Shown: one piece after another, positions 17,982-25,782 of the stretch | How the letters are laid out: every line of letters begins with the position of its first letter | Numbering within the stretch: position 1 is the stretch's first letter | Assembly: GCA_002070565.1 (NCBI GenBank) | Contig: MWDM01000018.1 | Span: 1-34,481, forward strand | Origin: Bacteroidetes bacterium ADurb.Bin139 | GTDB lineage: Bacteria > Bacteroidota > Bacteroidia > Bacteroidales > UBA932 | Length of the DNA stretch: 34,481 bases | Direction of reading: 5' to 3' | Position numbers and translations under genes: made by a program | Notes under the pieces: model-generated | Database searches by the model: none | What the model was told of the DNA's origin: nothing | Seen by the model: the letters and a program-made list of their open reading frames with translations, nothing else

Positions 17982-18063
17982 CATGTTCGGGGGTGCCTGC
18001 ACAGCAGGCTGAGAACACACCCTTAGAACCTGATCCGGATAATACCGGCGGAGGAAAAACATG
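17982..18063 (+). promoter_or_regulatory. TPP riboswitch (THI element) controlling the receptor-pnuT pair
   Basis: The conserved TPP-aptamer landmarks occur in order: CGGGGGTGCC (17988-17997), a P3 hairpin GCCTGC/GCAGGC (17995-18009), CTGAGA (18009-18014), ACCCTTAGAACCTGATCCGG, ATAATACCGGCGGAGG. P1 forms between CATGTT (17982-17987) and AACATG (18058-18063), and the latter contains the AUG of the next gene. When TPP closes P1 the start codon would be paired, giving direct translational repression. There is no separate expression platform, terminator or T-run. No TAnnTTTG promoter is visible just upstream, so the RNA may come from the pyrG/cyclase transcript. Confidence 0.95.
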
Positions 18064-20289
18064 AAAAAAATCATTTTGACGGGCTTGTTGCTGGCCCATC
18101 TCTCTCTTTCAGCACAAGAATTAAGAAATCTGGATTCCATTGTCATTGTTGCCACCCAGGCAGCAAAAGATTCCCCTGTGGCGCACAGCCGTGTCCAAAG
18201 GGAAGATCTGTCACGTACCGCTCCCACACTTAACCTGCCTTATGCCCTGGCCCTGACTCCCGGCGCGGTGGTTGTAGGAGAAAACGGAACCGGCAGCGGT
18301 TATGCCTATTTACGAATCCGTGGTTCGGAAGGCTCCCGCACCCAGGTGAATCTGAACGGGATTGCATTGAACGATGCCGAATCCCAGGAAGTATTCTGGG
18401 TGAACCTTCCGTCCCTGAGCGGTTTCCTGGAAAATGTCCAGGTGCAGCGCGGGGTAGGCACTTCGGTAAACGGCAGCGGGGCTTTCGGGGCCACCATCAA
18501 TATGCGTACGCTCTACCAGAGTCCCGGTCCTTACGCGCAGCTACAGGCTTCCTACGGTTCTTTCAACACCTGGAATTTCACAGTGGGAGCGGGAACGGGA
18601 ACCGACAGGGGCAGGTTGTTCCTGCCACGGGGTCTGGCCGTGGATATAAAGTTTGCGCATAACAAAACCGACGGGTACATACGCAACGGGTATGGCAACC
18701 TGCATTCCCTTTTTACCCGGGTATCCTGGATACGTCCCGGCTATTCACTCAAGCTGTACTACATTTATTGTGAACAGAAAACAGGGATCACCTGGGAAGG
18801 GATCCCGCGCCAGATGCTGGCCATAGACAGGCGGTACAATCCGGCCGGAGAATACACAGATTCACAGGGTACGGTGCGTTACTATCCCAACGAGACAGAC
18901 AACTATACCCAGCACCATGTACAATTGAACCATTCCCGGCGTTTTGGCCACAGTATTTCCTGGAGCAGCACACTGCATATTACCAAAGGGGACGGGTATT
19001 ATGAAAACTACAAAGAAAAAAGTACGGGCGACCACATAGTACGCCGCTCCATGGACAATATATACACGGCTTTGAGCTCAATCGGGAGCTGGACTTTTAC
19101 TGGGGCAGGGAGGATCACCGGCAGCGGGGAGGTTTTGTTGGGGCTGAATTATGCGTACTATAGCGGCCAGCACTTCGGACTGATGACCCATCAGACAGAA
19201 AATCCGGATTTTACAAGTGCCGAGGAGTATTACAGGAACCTTGGAATAAAGCACGATGCCAGCACATTTCTCAAAGGCACATACCAGGTACCGTTGGGGG
19301 TAAGCCGGGACAATGTGATCAAATTATTTGCCGATATGCAATACAGATATGTTGACCTGCACATGGAAGGAATAGATGCAGATGGCGGCCCTTTGCCCCA
19401 TGAAATGGTACTTCATTTTTTCAATCCCAAGGCCGGGGTTACAGCTATCATTCACAAAGACCACCAGATCTATGCCTCGGCCTATACCGGTAGCCGTGAA
19501 CCCTCGCGCAGCGATATCAAGGAATCCATCAAAGCAGGCAGGGCAGAAGCGCTTAAACCGGAAAAAATGCTGGATTTTGAGGGAGGGTACCGGTTTTCGT
19601 CTGCCAACGTGGCGCTTGGGGTGAACCTGTACGCCATGGAATACCGCAACCAGCTGGTACCTACGGGAAAGATCAGCGATACCGGGTACGAGATTAAGGA
19701 AAACGTACCCGTATCGTATCGCAGGGGCATAGAAATTGAAGCCGGCTGGCAGCCTCTGCCTCAACTGCGCCTGGAAGGGAATGCCTGCTTTAGCAGCAAC
19801 AAGATCAAAGAACTGATTCTTTACCTGGACACCTATGACCACCCTCATACATGGAATCCCGTAAAGCCACAGGTAGCTGAATATTACGAACATACAGACC
19901 TGGTTTATTCACCGTCCTTTACCGGGGTGGCACTGGTATCCATCAAGCCTTTAATTGGCGGAAGGTCTTGTTTCAGGAACCTGGAAGCTATGTTTACGGC
20001 CCGGTTTGTGGGAAAACAATACTATGACAACACCTCTGCCGCGGATCGATCCCTTCCGGCCTACCAGGTCCTGGGCTTCACCCTCTCGCAGCCTTTTAAA
20101 ACTAACCGGGCAGGAACCTTTACTGTAAGCCTGTTTACAGACAACCTGCTAAACCAGCAGTATTGTGCCAGTGCCTGGGCTTACCGGGCTGCTTTCCGGG
20201 ATACAGCAACCGTTGAAGTCACAGAGGGATTCTATCCGCAGGCAGGTTTCAACGCAATGATCAGATTATCATGGGAGTGGGGAAATTAA
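18061..20289 (+). CDS. TonB-dependent outer-membrane receptor, probably for thiamine
   Basis: This 742-residue protein imports a ligand across the outer membrane with TonB energy. It has a signal peptide (residues 1-18, leaving Gln19 as the mature N-terminus), a TonB-box-like segment (LDSIVIVAT, residues 24-32), and a plug domain to about residue 150 (GYAYLRIRGSEGSRTQVNLNG, VQVQRGVGTSVNGSGAFGATINM). The rest is a long beta-barrel with alternating aromatic strands. It lacks the SusC-type N-terminal extension, so it is a micronutrient-type receptor. The TPP riboswitch at its start and PnuT after it point to thiamine or a thiamine precursor; this is inference from context. The stop overlaps pnuT by 19 bases. 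Confidence 0.9.
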   Translation: MKKIILTGLLLAHLSLSAQELRNLDSIVIVATQAAKDSPVAHSRVQREDLSRTAPTLNLPYALALTPGAVVVGENGTGSGYAYLRIRGSEGSRTQVNLNGIALNDAESQEVFWVNLPSLSGFLENVQVQRGVGTSVNGSGAFGATINMRTLYQSPGPYAQLQASYGSFNTWNFTVGAGTGTDRGRLFLPRGLAVDIKFAHNKTDGYIRNGYGNLHSLFTRVSWIRPGYSLKLYYIYCEQKTGITWEGIPRQMLAIDRRYNPAGEYTDSQGTVRYYPNETDNYTQHHVQLNHSRRFGHSISWSSTLHITKGDGYYENYKEKSTGDHIVRRSMDNIYTALSSIGSWTFTGAGRITGSGEVLLGLNYAYYSGQHFGLMTHQTENPDFTSAEEYYRNLGIKHDASTFLKGTYQVPLGVSRDNVIKLFADMQYRYVDLHMEGIDADGGPLPHEMVLHFFNPKAGVTAIIHKDHQIYASAYTGSREPSRSDIKESIKAGRAEALKPEKMLDFEGGYRFSSANVALGVNLYAMEYRNQLVPTGKISDTGYEIKENVPVSYRRGIEIEAGWQPLPQLRLEGNACFSSNKIKELILYLDTYDHPHTWNPVKPQVAEYYEHTDLVYSPSFTGVALVSIKPLIGGRSCFRNLEAMFTARFVGKQYYDNTSAADRSLPAYQVLGFTLSQPFKTNRAGTFTVSLFTDNLLNQQYCASAWAYRAAFRDTATVEVTEGFYPQAGFNAMIRLSWEWGN

Positions 20290-20849
20290 TTTTAGAAATA
20301 TCCGGGTCCGCCACCGGACTTCTGTATGTATGGCTGGAAATCAAGCACCGCCGCTCCATGTGGGTGGTGGGGATTCTCATGTCTCTGTGCTACATGGTGG
20401 TATTTGGTGTTGAGGGGTTGTACGCCTCAATGGGTTTGTATGTCTACTACCTGGGCATGAGCCTGTACGGTTGGGTGCAGTGGGGACGGCAGGAGCAGCA
20501 GGAGCAGCAGGAGCAGCAGGAGCTGAGGCCGGTACGCATCACCGGGCGGCAGGCGGTAACGGCGGGCGGGTTGCTGGTAACCTCCTTTTTTATTATGTGG
20601 CTTGTCCTGGGTCGCCTGACAGATCATCCGGCACCGGTTCCCGATGCAGCCATAGCGGCGCTTAATATAACGGCTACCTGGCTTCTTACCCACAGTGTGC
20701 TGGAACAGTGGCTGTTGCTTCTGATTGCCAATGCTCTGGCCATAGGTCTTTATGCCAGAACGGGTCTGTGGTTTACAACCGGACTGTACGTTGTTTTTCT
20801 AATATCTTCTGTAGCAGGGTACATAAGCTGGCAAAGAAAAATTTTATAA
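20271..20849 (+). CDS. pnuT: PnuC-family inner-membrane transporter, probably thiamine permease PnuT
   Basis: This 192-residue protein has about seven membrane segments and the PnuC-family pattern: LEISGSATGLLYVWLEIKHR, YASMGLYVYYLGMSLYGWVQW and LEQWLLLLIANALAIGLYARTGLWFTTGLYVVFLISSVAGYISW. PnuC carries nicotinamide riboside; the PnuT branch carries thiamine and in Bacteroidota sits under TPP riboswitch control next to a receptor, exactly as here. A thiamine pyrophosphokinase often completes the set but is not present in this window. A cytoplasmic loop carries an EQQ triplet repeat from a 9-base tandem DNA repeat. It overlaps the receptor by 19 bases, which suggests translational coupling and so shared riboswitch control. 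Confidence 0.87.
   Translation: MGVGKLILEISGSATGLLYVWLEIKHRRSMWVVGILMSLCYMVVFGVEGLYASMGLYVYYLGMSLYGWVQWGRQEQQEQQEQQELRPVRITGRQAVTAGGLLVTSFFIMWLVLGRLTDHPAPVPDAAIAALNITATWLLTHSVLEQWLLLLIANALAIGLYARTGLWFTTGLYVVFLISSVAGYISWQRKIL
20492..20523 (+). repeat. 9-base tandem repeat (GGAGCAGCA) inside pnuT
   Basis: Three exact copies of GGAGCAGCA (20492-20500, 20501-20509, 20510-20518) and a partial fourth (GGAGC) encode consecutive EQQ units in a loop between membrane segments. The unit is a multiple of three, so copy-number changes keep the frame. Confidence 0.9.
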
Positions 20850-20854
20850 CTTTG
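20847..20854 (+). promoter_or_regulatory. Predicted -7 promoter box for mtaD, overlapping the pnuT stop
   Basis: TAACTTTG matches TAnnTTTG and its first three bases are the pnuT stop codon. A start site near 20860 would leave a leader of only about 10 bases before the ATG at 20870. It would separate nucleoside salvage genes from the TPP-controlled unit. Confidence 0.4.
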
Positions 20855-20869
20855 TCAAAATGTACCCAT

Positions 20870-22156
20870 ATGAAATCAATTCTTATTACCAACGTTTTGT
20901 TGTCTAAAGAACGGAAAGACGTTCTTATAGAGGGCAACAAGATAAAACGTGTTGAAACAAGCGGATCCATCCCGGCAGAAGGCATTGACAAAGTGATTGA
21001 CGGATCCCGCAAGGCCATTATTCCCGGTTTTGTAAACGCCCATGCCCACTCGGCCATGACGCTGTTCCGCGGGGTGGGAGAGGACGTTCCCCTGGACCAG
21101 TGGCTGCGTGAACGCATCTGGCCCTATGAGGCCAAACTGAACGAAGAAATGGTTTATTGGGGCGCCCGGCTGGCCTGCATAGAGATGATCTGCACAGGGA
21201 CCACTACCTTCAACGACATGTACTGGCACCTGAACGGAACCAAACGGGCTGCAGAAGAAATGGGCATGCGTTCTGTACAATCCTTCACCTGGCTGGATCA
21301 TTTCCGGGACGATGTCATTGAAAATAACAAGAAGCTTTTAAAAGAAGCCCATAAAGCAAGCGCCGGGTGGAGTTCCCTGACCACCTTTGCTGTCAGTCCC
21401 CACGCCATTTACACCGTTGCAGAGAAATCTTTCCGCTATATCAACAGCTATGCCAGGGACAACGATCTTATAGTGCATACGCACCTTGCCGAGACCCGCT
21501 CCGAAATGGACCAGGCTGAACGCGATTTTGGCATGAGTCCTACCGAATACCTGAACAAGCTGGGTCTGATGAGCCCCAACCTGGTGGCAGCGCATTCGCT
21601 CTGGTTAAGCAGTGACGATATCAAAATCCTGGGAGATAACCGGGTGAATACGGTACACAATCCAAATTCCAACCTAAAACTTGCCTCGGGCTATAAATTC
21701 AAATACAACGAACTGCGCGATGCCGGGGCTAACGTATGTCTGGGCACCGACGGTTGCGCATCGTCCAACAACCTGGATATGATTGACAGTATGAAGACAG
21801 CGGCCCTGCTGCAAAAAGTATGGAGGAACGATCCCGGGGCCATACCCCTGAAAGAACTCATGAACGTAGCCTCGCTCAACGGAGCCAGAGCCCTGCGCCT
21901 GAACGCAGGAAAGATCGAACCCGGTTACCTGGCAGACATAGCGCTGGTAGACATGGCCAAGCCCTCCTTTGTTCCTAACCATTACTTCCTGGCCAACCTG
22001 GTCTATGCGGCCAACGGAGAATGTATAGATACCGTAATCTGTGACGGAAAAATCATCATGGAAAACCAGCAAATACCGGGGCAGGAAGAAATATACGGCA
22101 AAGTGCAGGAAGTCGCAGAAAAAGTAGTAGATTATAAAAAAAGAAAAAAGAAATGA
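20870..22156 (+). CDS. mtaD: 5-methylthioadenosine/S-adenosylhomocysteine deaminase-like amidohydrolase
   Basis: Enzymes of this family deaminate SAH, MTA and adenosine to the inosine forms. The 428-residue protein has the amidohydrolase metal site: H58 and H60 in [14 protein letters not shown]203 and H205 in [14 protein letters not shown], a further His in VAAHSLWL, and Asp294 in [14 protein letters not shown]. The early segment [12 protein letters not shown] and the C-terminal [15 protein letters not shown] are typical of MtaD/TrzN-like members. ATG 20870 was chosen because [11 protein letters not shown] fits the family, while the upstream part overlaps pnuT. Its stop overlaps the PNP start as ATGA, and pairing a nucleoside deaminase with PNP makes metabolic sense. 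Confidence 0.88.
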   Translation: MKSILITNVLLSKERKDVLIEGNKIKRVETSGSIPAEGIDKVIDGSRKAIIPGFVNAHAHSAMTLFRGVGEDVPLDQWLRERIWPYEAKLNEEMVYWGARLACIEMICTGTTTFNDMYWHLNGTKRAAEEMGMRSVQSFTWLDHFRDDVIENNKKLLKEAHKASAGWSSLTTFAVSPHAIYTVAEKSFRYINSYARDNDLIVHTHLAETRSEMDQAERDFGMSPTEYLNKLGLMSPNLVAAHSLWLSSDDIKILGDNRVNTVHNPNSNLKLASGYKFKYNELRDAGANVCLGTDGCASSNNLDMIDSMKTAALLQKVWRNDPGAIPLKELMNVASLNGARALRLNAGKIEPGYLADIALVDMAKPSFVPNHYFLANLVYAANGECIDTVICDGKIIMENQQIPGQEEIYGKVQEVAEKVVDYKKRKKK

Positions 22157-22968
22157 AAACTTCAGTTTACCAGGAATCGGCAGATTATATACTCCAAAGA
22201 ATCCCAAAGCGCCCACAGGTGGCCATAATTCTGGGCAGCGGCCTGGGAAACCTGGCAGATAGCATACAGGACCGGGTGGTTATACCTTACGCAGAAATCC
22301 CTAATTTTTTACTTTCCACCGCTCCCGGACATAAAGGAAATCTGATATGGGGCATCCTGGGGGGGAATGAGGTGATTTGCATGCAGGGACGATTCCATTA
22401 CTACGAAGGCTACGGCATGGAACAGGTGACTTTACCCATACGCGTTTTCAAACTGCTGGGTGCCCGGGCACTCTTTGTATCCAACGCCGCAGGCGGGATC
22501 AATCCCCGCTTTAAGCAGGGAGACCTGATGGTGATCACAGACCACATCAATTTAATGCCCAATCCGCTTATTGGCAAGAACAATCCCGATTTCGGAGAAC
22601 GTTTTCCGGATATGACACGCACCTACGACAAGGAATTGCGCAAAATATGCGACGATATGGCCCATATCCACGGTATACCCCTGCGTCACGGAACGTATAT
22701 CGGTAGCAGCGGACCTACTTTCGAGACACCGGCAGAATATAATTTTTTCAAATCCATTGGGGCAGATGCCACCGGGATGTCTACCGTCCCTGAAGTCATT
22801 GTGGCACGCCACTGCGGCATGCGCGTCTTTGGCATGTCTGTCATTACGAATGAAGCATATGACTTTGCCGAAGATTATGAGAATGACGGGGCAGATGTCA
22901 TTGTGGTTGCCGATAAAGCTGCTGGCAAAATGGGACTTCTTTTTGCAGATATCATTGCAAATATGTAG
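22153..22968 (+). CDS. punA: Purine nucleoside phosphorylase (trimeric type)
   Basis: PNP splits inosine and guanosine with phosphate into base and ribose-1-phosphate. The 271-residue protein matches the trimeric family: [68 protein letters not shown], and [33 protein letters not shown], where the Asn of ITN contacts the base in known structures. It starts inside the mtaD stop (ATGA), so the two are translationally coupled: deamination of adenosine-type nucleosides followed by phosphorolysis. Confidence 0.94.
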   Translation: MKTSVYQESADYILQRIPKRPQVAIILGSGLGNLADSIQDRVVIPYAEIPNFLLSTAPGHKGNLIWGILGGNEVICMQGRFHYYEGYGMEQVTLPIRVFKLLGARALFVSNAAGGINPRFKQGDLMVITDHINLMPNPLIGKNNPDFGERFPDMTRTYDKELRKICDDMAHIHGIPLRHGTYIGSSGPTFETPAEYNFFKSIGADATGMSTVPEVIVARHCGMRVFGMSVITNEAYDFAEDYENDGADVIVVADKAAGKMGLLFADIIANM

Positions 22969-23021
22969 GTAAGTTCATATTTATTTCATAAATTTACATC
23001 GTACGTTTTATCCTTCATACG

Positions 23022-23897
23022 ATGCGATCATTATTTATCCTGATCGTTGTGCAGTTTGTATTTATATGCTGCACATCTGATGTCCATGAAAATTCTATGG
23101 ATCAGATACCGCCAACCGTACCTGTGACCGGTTTAAAAGCCCCTGTGGAATTCCAGGTGCTCAGGGTACCTGATCATCTCACAAAAGCCGATTTTTCTTC
23201 ACACCGGCAGGCCGATTTCAAGGGGATCATATCTCCGGATGGTAAAATGGTCACTGCTTCTGTAATTCAGTATTTTCACCCGGATAATCTGCCCGCCCGT
23301 TTTTTGTGTTTTTTCCCAGAACCGGATACCCTCATCAACGGTGTAGCCAGTTTCACCCTGGACGGCACCCGGGACATCATCTACTCGCCGGTCGCCTATG
23401 CCGGGAGCCTTTATGCCCCCAATCCGGATTTTGGATTCAGTTTCAGGCACGAATTATCCCGTCTGAACGTCACAGTCACACTTTCTCAGGATAAGGGGGA
23501 TGTTCAGGATATGTTGCTGCTTTCTGCAGAAGTGCTCACTTATAACAAGCTGCAGCTGCATCTGGACGGACCGCTTGCCGGCCGGCTGAAGGTGGCAGGA
23601 GATGCAAAAAAAGCACGGCTTCCCTTAAGAGATGATGCTGGCAGCGTTGCCAGGAATATACACCTCTCAGAAATAACGAAGGATTGCGGTTCTGTACATG
23701 TATATGCCGCAGAAAATCCAGTTTTGGTATTAACAATCCAGGGAAAAACTGGTACCTTTACCCGTGAATTGACTTTACCTACACTGACCCCCGGAAAAGA
23801 ATACCGGGTAGAGGTTACCGGCGACCTTCAAAATGTTCTTTTTAAAGCTTCTTTGTCTGACTGGATCCAGGGAGATTCAGGAGAAGCAAAATTGTGA
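23022..23897 (+). CDS. Fimbrillin-like lipoprotein, paralogue 1 (most divergent)
   Basis: First of four related exported proteins (291 aa). It begins with a hydrophobic signal and cysteines 16-17 (VFICCTS), but the residues before the cysteine are a poor lipobox, so lipidation is less certain than in the other three. It keeps the family order: a basic-Ala-Pro site (LKAP, residues 38-41), FQVLR, a central QYFHPDNLPARFLCFFPEP, DGTRDIIYSPVAYAG, the diagnostic FRHELSRLNVTV, and a C-terminal ASLSDWIQGDSG. This is the pattern of the fimbrillin family (Mfa1/FimA-like) of type V pili and surface lipoproteins. A weak promoter-like TAAATTTA lies at 22989-22996. Confidence 0.7.
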   Translation: MRSLFILIVVQFVFICCTSDVHENSMDQIPPTVPVTGLKAPVEFQVLRVPDHLTKADFSSHRQADFKGIISPDGKMVTASVIQYFHPDNLPARFLCFFPEPDTLINGVASFTLDGTRDIIYSPVAYAGSLYAPNPDFGFSFRHELSRLNVTVTLSQDKGDVQDMLLLSAEVLTYNKLQLHLDGPLAGRLKVAGDAKKARLPLRDDAGSVARNIHLSEITKDCGSVHVYAAENPVLVLTIQGKTGTFTRELTLPTLTPGKEYRVEVTGDLQNVLFKASLSDWIQGDSGEAKL

Positions 23898-24025
23898 ACC
23901 TGCACGTGTTTTTTTTGTTGAAGAAAACAGCCTGTTAGTTTAAGAATTAGCATGTTATGTTGAAGTAAGGTACATCGTGGGTATACATATCTTACCTTGT
24001 TTCAAATAATTTTTTATAAACTGCT

Positions 24026-24919
24026 ATGAAAAAACTCATGCTGGCTACTCTTACGGTGATAGTCATCATCGGTTGCGTTAAAGACATCCCCTATACAGAC
24101 CAGCCAATCCCCATATCGTTTGACGCTGGCCTTTCCTCGGTAAACACCCGTGCCCCTATAGCCAACCTCACGTCTGGTTTAACAGGTATCCAGATACTCA
24201 GGGCTGCTGATATTGCTACCAGTCCGGACTGGTCGGTTGTTTCTTCTGTTGCCACAACGGCAAACATTGCAGCAGGCGGATCAGTTGGTTCATTATCCGT
24301 GGCACAGTATTACAACGCCAATCCGGCCCTGAACGCCTGGTTCATGGCATTCTATCCATCAGGAACCATGGGAACCGGCAAGGTAAGCTGGACCATAACC
24401 GGACAGGAAGACATCATTGTTGCCCCGTCTGTCAGTGCCGGAAACAAGACAATTCCGGTCAACCCTACCACCCTGGCCTTTGCCCACAAACTGACTCAGC
24501 TGCAATTTGAAGTGCTTGCCGCTTCGGCCACGGCCATTACCCAATGGGGTACCGTATCGTCCATAAAAGTGAATGCAGACACGGCCCTGGAACTGACATT
24601 AAGCACCAATGCGCTGGCTTCTGCTTCATCCCCCGTGAACACCGACCTGACCATCAGCGGTACTTTTCCGGTCACCTTAACAACTTCCGCTGCTGCAGTA
24701 GGAGTCATCATGGTTAAGCCGAAGGATGCCCTGAACACCATAAAGGTCACAACGGCCAATTCTCCGGAACAGACAGTCAGCATTTCGGGCCTGACAACCA
24801 CCGTTGCCGGATCTGCCCATAAGATCACACTTACCTTTACCGAGTTGGGTGGTATCACCTTCAGCGCCACCCTGACCGACTGGGTTACCGGAACCCCCGG
24901 GACCGGAACAGTACAGTGA
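24026..24919 (+). CDS. Fimbrillin-like lipoprotein, paralogue 2
   Basis: This 297-residue protein has a signal peptide with a lipobox ending at Cys17 (VIIGC). The mature part shows PISFDAGLSSVNTRAP with Arg42 in the TRA motif, GIQILRAAD, AQYYNANPALNAWFMAFYPSG, WTITGQEDIIVAPSVSAG, LAFAHKLTQLQFEV, and a C-terminal strand TFSATLTDWVTGTPG. These are fimbrillin-family features: a beta-rich two-domain fold with an N-terminal basic site that in Porphyromonas is cut by an Arg-specific protease during pilus assembly. Whether this protein forms a pilus or stays a surface lipoprotein is not decided by sequence. A 128-base gap precedes it and 24 bases separate it from paralogue 3. Confidence 0.78.
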   Translation: MKKLMLATLTVIVIIGCVKDIPYTDQPIPISFDAGLSSVNTRAPIANLTSGLTGIQILRAADIATSPDWSVVSSVATTANIAAGGSVGSLSVAQYYNANPALNAWFMAFYPSGTMGTGKVSWTITGQEDIIVAPSVSAGNKTIPVNPTTLAFAHKLTQLQFEVLAASATAITQWGTVSSIKVNADTALELTLSTNALASASSPVNTDLTISGTFPVTLTTSAAAVGVIMVKPKDALNTIKVTTANSPEQTVSISGLTTTVAGSAHKITLTFTELGGITFSATLTDWVTGTPGTGTVQ

Positions 24920-24943
24920 ACCTGATCCATACTATAATCATGT

Positions 24944-25693
24944 ATGCATAGGAGCCATTATTTATACATTTCATTATTTATTCTATCCGGGTGTTCAGCA
25001 CAAGATGCTGAGCCGGAGTTATTGGTTCCCATAAATTTCAAAGCTGCATACGGCCTTACGGCAGATGTCACTACCAAAGCCCCCATATACGACATAAACC
25101 AGATGGAACCCATCCAGATCCTGCGTTCAGACGGGATTGCACCAGACTATGCTGCCCACACGGCACACGACCTGACCGGGACCGTTGCAGCAGACGGCAC
25201 CGTCACACCATCGGTTCCCCAGTATTATGATCTGAGCGGAGTCCAGGCCAATTTTCTGGCGTTTTATCCGGCAGCACGCACCATCCAGAATGGGAAAGCC
25301 AATTTCAAGATAACGGGGCAGGAAGACGTTACCGCTGCCCAGAATGTATACGCAGGCAGCAGTGGAAGCCCCTCTGCCGCAGCATTTGCCTTCAGGCACC
25401 TGCTTGCACAGGTCAGGATCCAGGTTTGTGCCCAGAACGCCAGTGCCGCTTCTTCCTGGGGCACGATCACCTACCTGAAAATTCAAACCCCCACCTCTCT
25501 TGACCTGGACCTGAATGCATGGCCCGCCCTTAGTGCCGCTTCAAGCCCCGAGAACGAATCCCTTTCCACCAGCATTGGCAGCAATGCTTCCCAATCCATT
25601 ACCACAACCTATGCTATGGCCGGAAGCCTTATGATTCTGAATGCAACTTACCCGGTACAGGTAAAGGTCAAGACAGAAAAAAAGCCGAGGTAA
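24944..25693 (+). CDS. Fimbrillin-like lipoprotein, paralogue 3 (frame broken at A7 tract)
   Basis: The uninterrupted frame encodes 249 aa with lipobox LSGC (Cys17), VTTKAP (Lys45), PIQILRSDG, FLAFYPAAR, FKITGQEDVTAAQNVYAG and FAFRHLLAQVRIQV, close to paralogue 4. It stops early at TAA 25691-25693, two codons after the heptamer A AAA AAG (25678-25684). The -1 frame continues with a good match to the paralogues (SVWYIGPGNVYTIRLFF against NLWYLAPGNIHTVTLTF) and ends at TGA 25780-25782. Read through the shift, the product would be 279 aa. Three explanations remain: programmed -1 frameshifting, phase variation or mutation of the A-tract, or a sequencing error. Confidence 0.75.
   Translation: MHRSHYLYISLFILSGCSAQDAEPELLVPINFKAAYGLTADVTTKAPIYDINQMEPIQILRSDGIAPDYAAHTAHDLTGTVAADGTVTPSVPQYYDLSGVQANFLAFYPAARTIQNGKANFKITGQEDVTAAQNVYAGSSGSPSAAAFAFRHLLAQVRIQVCAQNASAASSWGTITYLKIQTPTSLDLDLNAWPALSAASSPENESLSTSIGSNASQSITTTYAMAGSLMILNATYPVQVKVKTEKKPR
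25678..25684 (+). other. Slippery heptamer A AAA AAG (candidate -1 frameshift site)
   Basis: In the zero frame the codons are GAA AAA AAG, so the heptamer is phased as X XXY YYZ, identical to the dnaX site of Escherichia coli. A short inverted repeat GAGGT/ACCTC (25687-25691 and 25702-25706) follows at only two bases, closer and weaker than usual stimulators. The same A-run could also slip during replication or sequencing. Confidence 0.55.
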
Positions 25694-25782
25694 CTGTAAC
25701 CACCTCTGTTTGGTACATTGGTCCGGGCAATGTTTATACCATCAGGCTGTTTTTCAAGAACAATAGTATTGAAGTGCAATGA
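25684..25782 (+). other. -1 frame C-terminal extension of paralogue 3
   Basis: Starting at the G of AAG, 32 codons are open to TGA at 25780-25782. They encode AEVTVTTSVWYIGPGNVYTI followed by RLFFKNNSIEVQ, homologous to the C-terminal strands of paralogue 4. The stop overlaps the ATG of paralogue 4 as ATGA, the usual coupled arrangement, which argues that this frame is or recently was translated. Confidence 0.7.

Noticed and set aside
23967..23998. Inverted repeat AAGGTA/TACCTT in the gap between fimbrillin-like genes 1 and 2
   Set aside because: Only six pairs with a 20-base loop and no T-run, too weak to call a terminator or operator. The rest of this 128-base gap shows nothing clear.
23993..24000. 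TACCTTGT as a promoter for fimbrillin-like gene 2
   Set aside because: It does not match TAnnTTTG well and has no -33 partner at the right distance.
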